Part shown: piece by piece, positions 27,558 through 36,212 of the stretch
How the letters are laid out: each line of letters opens with the position of its first letter
Numbering within the stretch: position 1 is the stretch's first letter
Assembly: GCF_015689335.1 (NCBI RefSeq)
Contig: NZ_CP065053.1
Span: forward strand, 5,208,001-5,272,000
Direction of reading: 5' to 3'
Source of the DNA: Massilia antarctica
Lineage (GTDB): Bacteria; Pseudomonadota; Gammaproteobacteria; Burkholderiales; Burkholderiaceae_D
Length of the DNA: 64,000 nt
Made by a program: the position numbers and the translations under genes
Notes under the pieces: model-generated
What the model saw: only the letters and a program-made list of their open reading frames with translations
Databases searched by the model: none
What the model was told of the DNA's origin: nothing

Positions 27558-27818
27558 ATGAGCAGCAAAAAACAGAGTTTTGTACCGTATGCCAACGAGG
27601 CCGACGTGGTGTCGGTCGGCAAGCTGATGATCGAAAACCGGCTCGACCGGATCACGGTGAGCGGCGATGTGGATCTGACCGCCGACAAAATCGGCCTGGC
27701 GCACGCGCGCCGGCTGCAGGAAGTGCTGGGCGAGATCGTCGCGAAGCTCGAAGCGATGAGCTTGCCAGCCGAGCTGCCGCCGGCGGCGGTGGGCGAGGTG
27801 GACAACCCCTTCAACTGA
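27558..27818 (+). CDS. Small conserved hypothetical protein downstream of the nuclease
   Basis: An 86-aa soluble protein preceded by AAGGAGATGCA, the strongest ribosome site in this neighbourhood. The body reads VGKLMIENRLDRITVSGDVD then LTADKIGLAHARRLQEVL, with a regular strand-turn-helix pattern, and ends in PAAVGEVDNPFN. It has no signal peptide or Cys. Family not recognised. Its position right behind an exported nuclease raises the possibility of an intracellular nuclease inhibitor, but nothing in the sequence proves this. Confidence 0.6.
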   Translation: MSSKKQSFVPYANEADVVSVGKLMIENRLDRITVSGDVDLTADKIGLAHARRLQEVLGEIVAKLEAMSLPAELPPAAVGEVDNPFN

Positions 27819-27822
27819 GCGC

Positions 27823-28026
27823 ATGACGGTTGCACTGATCGTCACGCGGCCAGATAGCGAGAAATGGCAGTGGTTCACGGTCCCTGTGGCATTGGAAGAG
27901 GGGTATGAGCGCTACTGGTTGCCCGCGACCGCGGCTGTCTGGCTGCCGCTGTTCCAGACCGGGTGCCCGGTCGAGGCCAAGGACTTTCCCGCAGTGACGA
28001 GGGAATTGCTGACCTTGCGCGGTTAG
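27823..28026 (+). CDS. Small hypothetical protein
   Basis: A 67-aa frame starting 5 bp after the previous stop: MTVALIVTRPDSEKWQWFTV and then VALEEGYERYWLPATA. It is rich in Trp and aromatic residues, with no signal peptide. GC-rich third positions fit real coding sequence, and the spacing suggests it is the third gene of the nuclease operon. No family recognised. Confidence 0.45.
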   Translation: MTVALIVTRPDSEKWQWFTVPVALEEGYERYWLPATAAVWLPLFQTGCPVEAKDFPAVTRELLTLRG

Positions 28027-28029
28027 GCA

Positions 28030-28219
28030 TTGACGCAGCCGTTCGATGATGGCCGGCAGCAGGCACTCATTGGCAGGATCGATTCGCTGATCGGCGCCCT
28101 GGGCGAGCTGCTGGCCGACACGGCCGGCGAGGTCGAGGTATGTATTGGCCAGGCGCTCATCGCGGTGTCTACCCTGAGGTCGGGCGCGAGAACATCGCCA
28201 TGGAGGGATACAAGAAAAT
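28030..28219 (+). pseudogene. Possible truncated gene before ycxB-like gene
   Basis: A TTG-started frame reads LTQPFDDGRQQALIGRIDSL and GALGELLADTAGEVEVCIGQ with coding-like composition for about 60 residues. It then loses coding character and runs out of frame into the YcxB-family gene. It could be the N-terminal stub of a deleted gene or a short standalone ORF. No family recognised. Confidence 0.3.
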
Positions 28220-28726
28220 ATGCATTCTCACTTTCATTTCTGTTTTTCAGAAGACCATTTGATCACCTCATTCCTGCGTTACAGAAAACAGCTATGGTGG
28301 CGCCGGCCATTCATTGGATTGAAGTGGTTTCTGGGAGCGGCGCTGGTTGCGCTTCTGGCGCTTGCCGTGTTCATCGGCTCGGTGGTGCTGGCCGCAATTG
28401 TGGGGGCCATCGTCGGCGCGCTGCTCCTCGGTTGGCCTATCGACGCCTGGCTTCTTCGCAGACGATTTCGAAAATCGCCATTTCACAATGATGAAATTGC
28501 GTTCGACATGTCGGACAGCGGGTCGCACATTGTTGGCCGAGATAGCGAAGTGCGCATTGGATGGGCGAGTTTTACAAGAGCGCGACGGTTCGCGGATGGC
28601 TTGTTGCTCTTTCAAGGGCCTGGTTTCTTCAATTGGCTACCCGATTCAGCCGCTGTCGACAAGGCAGCGGTAGCGAATGCACAAGAACTTGCGCGTTTGC
28701 ACATCCAGGACTACCGTGAAGTCTAG
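28220..28726 (+). CDS. YcxB-family membrane protein
   Basis: A 168-aa protein with two adjacent hydrophobic segments (about 37-56 and 57-80) after a basic stretch (RKQLWWRRPFIGLKWF), and a C-terminal YcxB-like domain: EIAFDMSDSGSHIVGRDSEV, then GLLLFQGPGFFNWLPDSA and ANAQELARLHIQD. Function of the family is unknown. The start at 28220 follows GGAGGG. Base composition is slightly more AT-rich than the neighbours. Confidence 0.78.
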   Translation: MHSHFHFCFSEDHLITSFLRYRKQLWWRRPFIGLKWFLGAALVALLALAVFIGSVVLAAIVGAIVGALLLGWPIDAWLLRRRFRKSPFHNDEIAFDMSDSGSHIVGRDSEVRIGWASFTRARRFADGLLLFQGPGFFNWLPDSAAVDKAAVANAQELARLHIQDYREV

Positions 28727-28854
28727 GCTAGTCGTGCCCGCCGCATTCACGTCAGCTACGCAAACGACATCGGTCAGGGCGTAAGCAGTCAGGCGGAAAT
28801 GAGCGTGGGGCTGCTGGCGTAACGCTTCACTCCACACAATGCATCGCATCTCGG

Positions 28855-29100
28855 TCATTGTTCCCGGAACGCATCTTCTTTCGCTTGATCGCTGGAGAAC
28901 AGGCGCACTTCGACGATCTTGCCTTCTTAGCGCTGCAGCACGTAGCTCCCCGGCGCAGGGCCGAGCCCTTCCTCCACCGTGCGTGGGGGCACGCGCGGCT
29001 GGGTCGATACCGTGTCGAGCCAGATGCTCCACTCGGGCCACCAGGAACCATCGCGTTCGCCGGCGTGCTCCAGCCAGCGCTCGGGATCGATGTAGCAGTC
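28855..29100 (-). pseudogene. Remnants: PHA-synthase C-terminus and an NTF2-like tail
   Basis: On the minus strand 29100-28927 encodes CYIDPERWLEHAGERDGSWW, then PEWSIWLD, and near the end GLGPAPGSYVLQR before TAA. GSWWP-x-W-x-x-WL followed by PAPGSYV is the characteristic C-terminus of poly(3-hydroxyalkanoate) polymerases. The roughly 500 residues that should precede it are absent, and upstream codons are not conserved. After the stop, the same frame continues as EGKIVEVRLFSSDQAKEDAF, like the end of a SnoaL/NTF2-like protein, to a TGA at 28855. Both pieces look like leftovers of deletions. The rest of 28727-29310 holds no supported gene. Confidence 0.6.
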
Positions 29101-29310
29101 GCCGCGGCGCCGGCGCGCCCGGTTATTTCGGTCAGGGTCGTGGATGGCACTGCCATGGCGGTTTCCTCGGTGGCCCGGAAGCGGGCGAAACTCAGGCTTC
29201 GACTTCGGCGCGAATCAAAACTTGAGGCAGGTCAATGGTGCGCAGGGTCGGCGCGCTTTGCGGTACTCTCGTGCGCTCCCGCTGCAGCGTTTTTTCGAGG
29301 AGCGACAGTC

Positions 29311-29760
29311 ATGCCAAGCGACCATCCCGACGCACCCGGTACACTAGGCGGCGACACCGTGAGCGTGGCGCTGCACCGCGAAGAACTGCGAGTGGGAACG
29401 CGCGTCGTCGACACCGGCCGCGGCGTGCGCCTTCACAAGAGCGTCAGCGAACACCCCCATCCCATCGACGAAACCCTGCTGTACGACGAGCTCGACGTCA
29501 GGCACGTGATCATCGACAAGATCGTGCCCCTGTCCCAAGCGCCCTGCACGCGCCAGGAAGGCGACACCCTGATCGTGCCGGTGGTCGAGGAAGTGCTGGT
29601 GACCGAGCGGCGCCTGCGCATCAAGGAAGAAGTGCATATTACGCGCATCCAGCGCTCCCGCACCCAATCCGGGACCGTCATGCTGCGCGCGGAAGACGTG
29701 CTCGTCGAACGGTTCGACGAAGGCCCTCACAAGGAAGCGAGTTCAACAATACGGAGGTAG
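29311..29760 (+). CDS. DUF2382-domain protein
   Basis: A 149-aa soluble protein that is essentially a DUF2382 module: VALHREELRVGTRVVDTGRG, then LYDELDVRHVIIDKIVP, LIVPVVEEVLVTERRLRIKE and HITRIQRS. DUF2382 repeats occur in stress-associated bacterial proteins, often with PRC-barrel or YflT-type domains; their biochemical role is unknown. The ATG at 29311 follows GAGGAGCG. Five bases separate it from the next gene, also DUF2382, so the pair is an operon and probably a duplication. Confidence 0.85.
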   Translation: MPSDHPDAPGTLGGDTVSVALHREELRVGTRVVDTGRGVRLHKSVSEHPHPIDETLLYDELDVRHVIIDKIVPLSQAPCTRQEGDTLIVPVVEEVLVTERRLRIKEEVHITRIQRSRTQSGTVMLRAEDVLVERFDEGPHKEASSTIRR

Positions 29761-29765
29761 TCATC

Positions 29766-30866
29766 ATGGAACACACACTGGTAGCGCTATTCGATCATCG
29801 CGGCAATGCCCAGCAGGCGCTCGACGACCTGGTGGCGTCGGGTTTTTCCCGCCAAAGCATGCGCCTGAGCGATGGCGGTCCGGGCGAGCCGGGCCGCGCG
29901 GCCCATGGCGGCGAGGACGAATCGCTGGGATCGAGCATCAAGCACTTTTTCAGCGACCTGTTCGGCGGTGAACGCAGCGAGCACGCGCGCATGTATTCCG
30001 AGGCCCTTGCGCGCGGCCACTACGTGCTGACCTTGACCGCGCCGAACGAGCCCGAGGTGGAGCGCGCCGCCGACATCGTCGAGCGTCATGGCCCGGTAGA
30101 CATCGACGAGCATTCCGGCCAGTGGCAGGGCGCCATGCAGGGCGGCGATGCCATGCGGACGCAGCCGATGTCGCAGCAGTCGGCGTTCGGCTCGGCCCAG
30201 GGCGGCGGCGCCGGCAACGCCCAGGGCAGGCCCATGGATGGCTCGCAGCAGCGCGCGGCCGACACCAGGGCCATTCCCGTGATCCAGGAAGAACTCAAGG
30301 TCGGCAAGCGCGAGGTGCAGCGCGGCGGGGTGCGGATCTACCAGCGCATCGTGGAAACGCCGGTCAGCGAAAGCATCGGCCTGCGCGAGGAGCACATCAA
30401 CGTGGAGCGGCGCGCGGTGGACAAGATGGTCGACCCGGCCGACATTGCCGCCTTCCAGGAAAACACGATCGAACTGCGCGAAACGGCGGAAGAGGCGGTC
30501 GTCGAGAAAACGGCGCGCATGGTGGAAGAAGTCATCGTCGGCAAGCAGGTGACGCAGCGCCAGGAGCAGATCAACGATACCGTGCGCCATACAGAGGTTG
30601 ATATCGAGCAGATCGCACCGGACGACGACGCCTATTTCCGCGGCCACTGGAGCGGCAATTTCGCGCGTGAGGGCGGCAACTACGACGATTACGCGCCAGC
30701 CTACCGCTACGGCACCAGCATGGCGGGCAGCGCGCTGTATCGTGGGCGCCCCTGGGAAGAAATCGAGCCCGGGCTGCGCATCGATTGGGAAGCACGCAAT
30801 CCGGGCTCGACCTGGGAAAAGATGAAGGCGGCGATCAGGCATGGCTGGGAGCGCATGACATCCTGA
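29766..30866 (+). CDS. YflT/GspM-like plus DUF2382 stress-type protein
   Basis: A 366-aa soluble protein. Residues 1-110 resemble the general-stress YflT-type domain (LVALFDHRGNAQQALDDLVA, then HYVLTLTAPNEPEVERAADI). A Gln/Gly-rich linker (about 120-165) leads to a DUF2382 domain (about 170-285: IPVIQEELKVGKREVQRGGV, REEHINVERRAVDKMV, then VEEVIVGKQVTQRQEQINDT). The tail (about 295-366) is aromatic and acidic, ending in a basic helix. The architecture suggests a soluble stress protein. It follows the smaller DUF2382 gene at 5 bp and ends just before a strong hairpin. Confidence 0.85.
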   Translation: MEHTLVALFDHRGNAQQALDDLVASGFSRQSMRLSDGGPGEPGRAAHGGEDESLGSSIKHFFSDLFGGERSEHARMYSEALARGHYVLTLTAPNEPEVERAADIVERHGPVDIDEHSGQWQGAMQGGDAMRTQPMSQQSAFGSAQGGGAGNAQGRPMDGSQQRAADTRAIPVIQEELKVGKREVQRGGVRIYQRIVETPVSESIGLREEHINVERRAVDKMVDPADIAAFQENTIELRETAEEAVVEKTARMVEEVIVGKQVTQRQEQINDTVRHTEVDIEQIAPDDDAYFRGHWSGNFAREGGNYDDYAPAYRYGTSMAGSALYRGRPWEEIEPGLRIDWEARNPGSTWEKMKAAIRHGWERMTS

Positions 30867-30881
30867 GCGTGCTGCGACGCC

Positions 30882-30913
30882 CCGGGCCCCGTCCCTGCAG
30901 GGAAGGGGCCCGG
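30882..30913. terminator. Perfect palindromic hairpin between DUF2382 and M16 genes
   Basis: CCGGGCCCC at 30882-30890 pairs with GGGGCCCGG at 30905-30913, and the inner TCCC and GGGA extend the stem around TGCA. It lies between the convergent DUF2382 and M16-peptidase genes and could terminate both, although no U-tract follows on either strand. Confidence 0.6.
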
Positions 30914-30934
30914 AGGCATGCTTGCGTGCGAGGC

Positions 30935-33787
30935 TTACTCGGCGAACACGGCGCTCGCCGGGGTGATTTTCACCGCCTCGGGCTTGATGTTGAGCTTCAT
31001 GCTGCCGATGACCTTGTCTTCGTCGAGCAGGCTCTGCGGCTTGTTGCCGTCGTACTTGATCGTCGAGATGGCGTCAGTCACCAGTTTTTCCTTGAGGCCG
31101 GCGGCATCCTTGGTGATGAACACGAGCGACAGGTTCTTGGTCGACAGGTGCTTCCGGATCGCCGCGTTGAGGTCGGCCAGGGTCAGCTTGCTCAAGCCGT
31201 CGCGCATCATCTTGGTGAATTCAGGCGTGCCGTACCACTGGGAGTCGAGCGCGTAACCGAGGTACTGGTCTTGCGTGGCCGTCATCACGAACACGTTTTT
31301 CATCAGGTAGCCGCGCGTGATGTCGAACTGTTCCTGGGTCAAGCCCTGCTGGATCACCTTGTCGAGTTCGGTCAGCGCGATGCGCAGCGCGAGGTGGGCG
31401 TTTTCCGGCGCGACCGGGCGAATCCAGACCTCGAACAGCTGGCCTTTGCGGCCGACGTTCGGGTTCGGGAAGAACTGGAACATGCCGCGCGGGAAGGCTT
31501 CGATGTAGGTGTAGTCGCCGTAGTTCATGCCGCGCAGCTCGCGGATGCGCTGGTACAGATAGGCATTCGAGGCGCGGTGTTCGCCCAGGAAGGTCTTGGC
31601 CAGCCACAGCGCCGGGAAGTCCGGATGGCCGCGGCGCACCTCGATCGGCAAGCCGAACGAGAGGGCGGTCGCGCGCGTGTTCTTTTCGATGATTTCGACT
31701 TCCAGGCCGTTCGGCATCCTGGCGACTGGCGCGGTGGTCACCGGCAAGCCCGCGCCGGCTGGCAGCTTGGCCAGCGCCTGCTTGAGCGCGGCCGTCATGT
31801 CGTCGGACACATCGCCCGAGATGCCGACCCGCACCGCACCCTGGGTGTAGGCTTTCTTGTAGAAATCCTTGACGTCGTCCAGGGTGATCGCATCGATCCC
31901 CTTGGCCGTGCCGAGCACCGGATGGGCATACGGCGTCCCGGCGAAGACGTTGGTTTGCAGGCGTTCCTTGCCGAGTTCTTCTTCGTTATTGTCTTTCAAG
32001 TCCACCAGCAGGGCATTCTTGAGCGCATCCTTGAGGCGGCGGAAATCTTCCTCGCGAAAGCCCGGGGTAAGCAACTGCGGCATGGCCACGTCCAGGTACT
32101 GCTTCCAGTTATCCTTGTGGATCGAGCCGGTGAAGGTGGTCATTTCCTTGTCGGTCTGCTCGGTGAACGAACCGGCCAGCGGGAACAGGGCCTTGCTCAC
32201 TTCGTCGATCTTGCGCTCGCTGGAACCGGCCGAGGCGACCATCATCGCGGTCAGCGCCGCCAGGCCTTCCTTGCCTTTCGGGTCATGCGCCGAGCCGGCG
32301 GCGAACAGCAGCTTGAAGCGGATTTGCGGCAGTGCCGACTTTTGCACCAGCACGTCGACTGTTGCTTCGGCGGCGGGTGCCGCCAGGCTCGCCAGCGAGG
32401 GCAGGGTCGCCATCGCTTCCGGCAAGGCTTGGTTGGACAGGGTGGTGACGACCATGCCGTCGTCGACCAGGTATTTGCGGGCGGCGGCCAGCAGGTCGGC
32501 CGGGGTCAGGCTGTCGGTGAGGCGGTAGAACTCGTTGAGCGTGCCGTAGGAGCGGTTGTAGTGCACGTACGAGGCCAGGGTGCCGGCGATCTGCTCGGTG
32601 TTGTCGAGCGAGCGGATCAGGCCGTATTTTTGGGCCGACTTGGCGTCCGCCAGTGCTTGCTCGGTAACCGGTACGTTGCGCAGTTGTGCGACGGTTTGCA
32701 TGATCTGGTCGCGTACATACACGGCATCCTCGGCCTTTTTCACGCGCGCCATGATGGTGGCAAGGTTGGGGTCGACCCGTCCCGGCGTGTAGTCGCTCAA
32801 CTGGTCGACCTTCTGCTCATCCTGCATCAGGCGCTTGAAGAGCGGCGAGGTGCGGCCGAACGAGAGCGACAGCAGCATCGACAGCGCGGCGTGGTCTTTC
32901 GCGGTGGTCGAAAACGCCGGCGCGCGGAAGCCCACCGTCACCAGCGGTGGCGTCTGGGCTGGCCATGGCACGTGCTTGTAGAGCGCGCCGCGCGCGGCCG
33001 GCTCCATCGGCACGTCGCTCTTGTAGCTGCCTTTTTGCCATGTGCTCCAGTATTTTTCGACCAGGGCGATGGCTTTTTGCGGATCGACGTCGCCGGCGAT
33101 GATCACCGTGGTGCGTTCCGGGCGGTACCAGCGGTCGAAGAACACTTTCGAGTAGGCATACTGGTTCGGCATGTCCTCGATGTCCTTGATGAAGCCCATC
33201 GTGGTGTGCTTGTAGGTATGCGTGGTAAAGGCCGAATCGCGCTGCACCTCGAACAGTTTGGAGATCGGGTTGGCGCTGTTCTTGTTGTATTCGCCCAGCA
33301 CGGCGCGCGATTCGGTCTTGAACGCATCTTCGCCGTAAGACAGATGCTGGAAGCGGTCGGCCTCGACCTTGAGGACGGTTTCGAGGTCATCCTTGGCGAA
33401 GGTGGTGTAGTAATTGGTCAGGTCGTCGCTGGTGTAGGCGTTCTGGCGCGCGCCGGCCTTGGTGATGACATCCTGGTATTTTTCCGGCGGATAGGCTTTG
33501 GTGCCCCGGAACATCATGTGCTCGAAAAAGTGCGCGAAGCCCGATTTGCCCGGCTCGATCTCATTGCGCGAACCGGTCTGCACCGGGATCTGTACCGACA
33601 CCAGGTTGGGAAACCCGGTCGGGACGACGATGATCTTCAAGCCGTTGGCGAGGGTTTTTTCGGTGGCCTTGAACGGCAGCACATCGGCTTTGGCGCCTGC
33701 GCCGGCGGGCGCCGTCGGGCCGGCCGCCACGGCGTTCATGGCGAACGCGGGCAGGGCCAGCAGGGTAATCGGGATGAATTTCGACAC
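30935..33787 (-). CDS. M16-family zinc metallopeptidase (pitrilysin/PqqL type)
   Basis: A 950-aa exported two-part M16 peptidase. A signal peptide covers residues 1-22. The first M16 domain carries the inverted zinc motif HFFEH (His86, Glu89, His90) in GFAHFFEHMMFRG, and the third-ligand region DDLETVLKVEADRF. M16_C segments follow. A second, inactive half (about 500-950) holds the R/Y-pair-like region RELRGMNYGDYTYIEAFPRG. Such enzymes form clamshells that degrade short peptides in the periplasm. Monocistronic and convergent with the DUF2382 operon; the 252 bp upstream show no other gene. Confidence 0.92.
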   Translation of the reverse strand: MSKFIPITLLALPAFAMNAVAAGPTAPAGAGAKADVLPFKATEKTLANGLKIIVVPTGFPNLVSVQIPVQTGSRNEIEPGKSGFAHFFEHMMFRGTKAYPPEKYQDVITKAGARQNAYTSDDLTNYYTTFAKDDLETVLKVEADRFQHLSYGEDAFKTESRAVLGEYNKNSANPISKLFEVQRDSAFTTHTYKHTTMGFIKDIEDMPNQYAYSKVFFDRWYRPERTTVIIAGDVDPQKAIALVEKYWSTWQKGSYKSDVPMEPAARGALYKHVPWPAQTPPLVTVGFRAPAFSTTAKDHAALSMLLSLSFGRTSPLFKRLMQDEQKVDQLSDYTPGRVDPNLATIMARVKKAEDAVYVRDQIMQTVAQLRNVPVTEQALADAKSAQKYGLIRSLDNTEQIAGTLASYVHYNRSYGTLNEFYRLTDSLTPADLLAAARKYLVDDGMVVTTLSNQALPEAMATLPSLASLAAPAAEATVDVLVQKSALPQIRFKLLFAAGSAHDPKGKEGLAALTAMMVASAGSSERKIDEVSKALFPLAGSFTEQTDKEMTTFTGSIHKDNWKQYLDVAMPQLLTPGFREEDFRRLKDALKNALLVDLKDNNEEELGKERLQTNVFAGTPYAHPVLGTAKGIDAITLDDVKDFYKKAYTQGAVRVGISGDVSDDMTAALKQALAKLPAGAGLPVTTAPVARMPNGLEVEIIEKNTRATALSFGLPIEVRRGHPDFPALWLAKTFLGEHRASNAYLYQRIRELRGMNYGDYTYIEAFPRGMFQFFPNPNVGRKGQLFEVWIRPVAPENAHLALRIALTELDKVIQQGLTQEQFDITRGYLMKNVFVMTATQDQYLGYALDSQWYGTPEFTKMMRDGLSKLTLADLNAAIRKHLSTKNLSLVFITKDAAGLKEKLVTDAISTIKYDGNKPQSLLDEDKVIGSMKLNIKPEAVKITPASAVFAE

Positions 33788-34039
33788 GTTGTCTCCTGGG
33801 GCTTAAAAATGGTAGCCGCAGGATAAAAGAATCGGGCAAGAAAGGATAGAAAAAATTTGTGCATACGTGGGGCACCCGCAAAATCCCGAAAAAACAGTCG
33901 TTCCAGGCGTTCCGCCAGTGCGCGGCAGTCGGCGATGCGGCGCACTGTAAAATGCTTGCCGGATACTCAATAGTTCATCGGACACGATGCCTTTACTTCC
34001 CCTTGGCGGACACACGCTGTTTGCCCACACCACTCTTTT

Positions 34040-35122
34040 ATGACCCCATCCTGGCAACATATATCCCGTATTTCAGCATGGTCCTTCGTGCTGCTCGCAT
34101 CCATGCATTCGGCGTACGGGTGCTCTCCAAACAAGCGCGCGCGGCCGACGAATGTTGTCGTCGACGAGGTACAAGCGCTTTTCGAGAAAAAGGACTATCA
34201 AAAACTGGATGCCTTGTACGCCAGCTATCTGAAAGAAAAGTCGATGACTTCCGACAGCGTCTCCAAGCTGGAGGCGTTTTTCGATGGCATTGCGGAATCT
34301 TTCAATACCTGCAGTTCCACGCCCGTGACCGAGGACACCGCACGCACCCAGGAGGCCGCCTTGCGCGCCTGGAACAAGGCGTCGCCCAGGTCGCCAGCGC
34401 CCAAGCTGGCGTTGGCGTTCTTCACCACCAAATACGCCTGGTTTGCGCGGGGAACAGGTTACGCATCGACAGTCAGCCCGGATCAGTGGAAGTTGCTCAA
34501 GCTCCGGATGGCATCGGCCAAGGCGCAGCTCGATGCCCTCGCTCCGACCAACAAGACCAATCCGGCCTGGTATGCCGCCATGCTGGAAGTTGGCGTGGCG
34601 CAGGGAGCGACCGCGCAAAAATTCGATGCCCTGTATGAAAAGGGGGTTGCGATCGACCCCTACTATATGAATCTGCACTTTCTGGCATCGGACTACCACA
34701 GCGAACGGTGGCACGGATCCAAGGAGGAGTTCAACGTCGCCGTCGAACGCGCGGTCGAACTGACCAGGGAACGGCTCGGACAAACCATGTACACGCGCCT
34801 GCACTGGTCGCGCTCGCAATCGCCGGACATGTTCTCGTCCGGCGACGTCAGCTGGGCCAGGATGAAGATCGGCTTCGAGGATATCCTGACCACCTTCGAT
34901 GAAAAGCTCACGAGAAATTATCTCGGTACGTTTGCCTGCACCGCCAACGATGCGAGCTACCTCAAGAAGCAGCTCGACGTGCTGGGCGCCGACGTCGATC
35001 CGGCGTTATGGGGAAGCAAGCGTAAGTACGGCTATTGCATGGCGCTGGCCAAACACAGCGGCACCAGCACCTTGCCGCGCTGCTTCGAGTTTAAAAACTC
35101 CGGTGACGTGGAGTGCGATTGA
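34040..35122 (+). CDS. Putative exported/lipoprotein, DUF4034-like
   Basis: A 360-aa protein. A hydrophobic N-terminus (about 11-27) ends at AYGCSPN, a loose lipobox, so it is probably exported and may be lipidated. The mature part is helical and TPR-like: FEKKDYQKLDALYASYLKEK, then FDALYEKGVAIDPYYMNLHF and the Trp-rich SDYHSERWHGSKEEF. This pattern fits DUF4034-type proteins, with moderate certainty. Base composition is more AT-rich than its neighbours, which hints at later acquisition. Function unknown. It converges with the LysR gene, with 18 bp between the stops. Confidence 0.6.
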   Translation: MTPSWQHISRISAWSFVLLASMHSAYGCSPNKRARPTNVVVDEVQALFEKKDYQKLDALYASYLKEKSMTSDSVSKLEAFFDGIAESFNTCSSTPVTEDTARTQEAALRAWNKASPRSPAPKLALAFFTTKYAWFARGTGYASTVSPDQWKLLKLRMASAKAQLDALAPTNKTNPAWYAAMLEVGVAQGATAQKFDALYEKGVAIDPYYMNLHFLASDYHSERWHGSKEEFNVAVERAVELTRERLGQTMYTRLHWSRSQSPDMFSSGDVSWARMKIGFEDILTTFDEKLTRNYLGTFACTANDASYLKKQLDVLGADVDPALWGSKRKYGYCMALAKHSGTSTLPRCFEFKNSGDVECD

Positions 35123-35140
35123 ACGTGGCCCGTCGCGACA

Positions 35141-36073
35141 TCATGGCTTAGCGCAGCCATCCTCATCGTCAGGCCGCGCCAGCGGCGTGGCGGGTGCGCG
35201 CGCCTGGCCGCGCAACCATGCCAGTGCCGAGTCGACATTGGGCTCGTGCAGACGGCCCGCACTGCGGACAAGATGATAGGTATGCCCGGGCATGCTCGGG
35301 CCAAACGGTTGCGCCAGGCGCCCGGCGGCGATGTCGGCGGGCACCAGCGCAAGGCTCAGAAGTGCAACGCCCTGGCCGGCCAATGCCGCCTGGATCGCAT
35401 GGTCTTCATCCGAAAACAGTAGCTGGCCATGGCGTGCCTTCCAGGGCAGGCCGGCTGCCGCGAACCAGTTCTTCCAGGTAGGGTTCAGCGGATCGCCGCG
35501 GGCCCACTTGAAATCGATCAAGGGGGCCTGGTCCAGATCCGCGTGCGTCAATGGCCCGAGCCGGGGGCTGCACACCGGCGCGAAGCTGTGGGCGAACAGC
35601 GGCTCGGCTACCATGCCGGGATATGGCCCTCGCCCGTAACGAATCGCAATGTCGGCAACGCCGGACTCCAGGTCGACTGCCTGATCGGATGCGAACAGCT
35701 CCAGGTCGATTTCCGGGTACAGCTGGCGAAAGTCCGCCACCCGGGGCGCCAGCCAGCGCGCCATGAACGCATTGGTCGCCGAGATGATGACCCGGCGGCG
35801 TGTCTGGGCGGTTCCGAGGCGTTGCAGGACCGTCTCGAACGCATTGAAACCGTCGCGCAGCACCGGATACAGCTCTACCCCGGCATCGGTCAGGACGACC
35901 TTGCGCACCTGCCGCTCGAACAAGGTCAGGCCGGTGTATTGCTCAAGAACCCGAATTTGATGGCTGATCGCGGTTGGCGTGACGGCAAGTTCATTGGCGG
36001 CGTTCTTGAAGCTGCCATGGCGCGCTGCCGCTTCAAACGCGCGTAGTGCCGAGAGTGGGGGAAGTCGCCGCAT
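35141..36073 (-). CDS. LysR-type transcriptional regulator (GcvA-like)
   Basis: A 310-aa LysR regulator. The N-terminal winged helix (about 4-63) reads PPLSALRAFEAAARHGSFKN then AANELAVTPTAISHQIRVLE, as in the GcvA/AmpR branch. The effector domain follows from about residue 90 (RRVIISATNAFMARWLAPRV) with the substrate-binding pattern VDLESGVADIAIRYGRGPYP. Divergent from ridA-like at 36213. A perfect palindrome lies just upstream of its own start, so it probably controls itself and the RidA gene. Confidence 0.9.
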   Translation of the reverse strand: MRRLPPLSALRAFEAAARHGSFKNAANELAVTPTAISHQIRVLEQYTGLTLFERQVRKVVLTDAGVELYPVLRDGFNAFETVLQRLGTAQTRRRVIISATNAFMARWLAPRVADFRQLYPEIDLELFASDQAVDLESGVADIAIRYGRGPYPGMVAEPLFAHSFAPVCSPRLGPLTHADLDQAPLIDFKWARGDPLNPTWKNWFAAAGLPWKARHGQLLFSDEDHAIQAALAGQGVALLSLALVPADIAAGRLAQPFGPSMPGHTYHLVRSAGRLHEPNVDSALAWLRGQARAPATPLARPDDEDGCAKP

Positions 36074-36082
36074 TACGCCTAC

Positions 36083-36101
36083 AGGTGAAAATAATTCACC
36101 T
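36083..36101. promoter_or_regulatory. Perfect palindrome AGGTGAA-N5-TTCACCT, LysR operator candidate
   Basis: AGGTGAA at 36083-36089 and TTCACCT at 36095-36101 are exact inverted repeats around AATAA. It lies 10 bp upstream of the LysR start and 112 bp from the RidA start. The spacing fits a LysR recognition site, and the position suggests autoregulation. Confidence 0.6.
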
Positions 36102-36212
36102 TATGCCTGAGGAATCAGCGTTTGTCAACGTGGCGGGGCACGCCTATCTTCTCCGTGCGGCGCTCAGGGCGCCGCACATCCCCATTCACCACCGCGACAC
36201 AAGGAAAACATC

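Noticed and set aside
30785..33826. A 1,013-codon open frame on the plus strand
   Set aside because: It is antisense to the M16 peptidase, which has a signal peptide and HxxEH motif; the shadow frame shows no domain.
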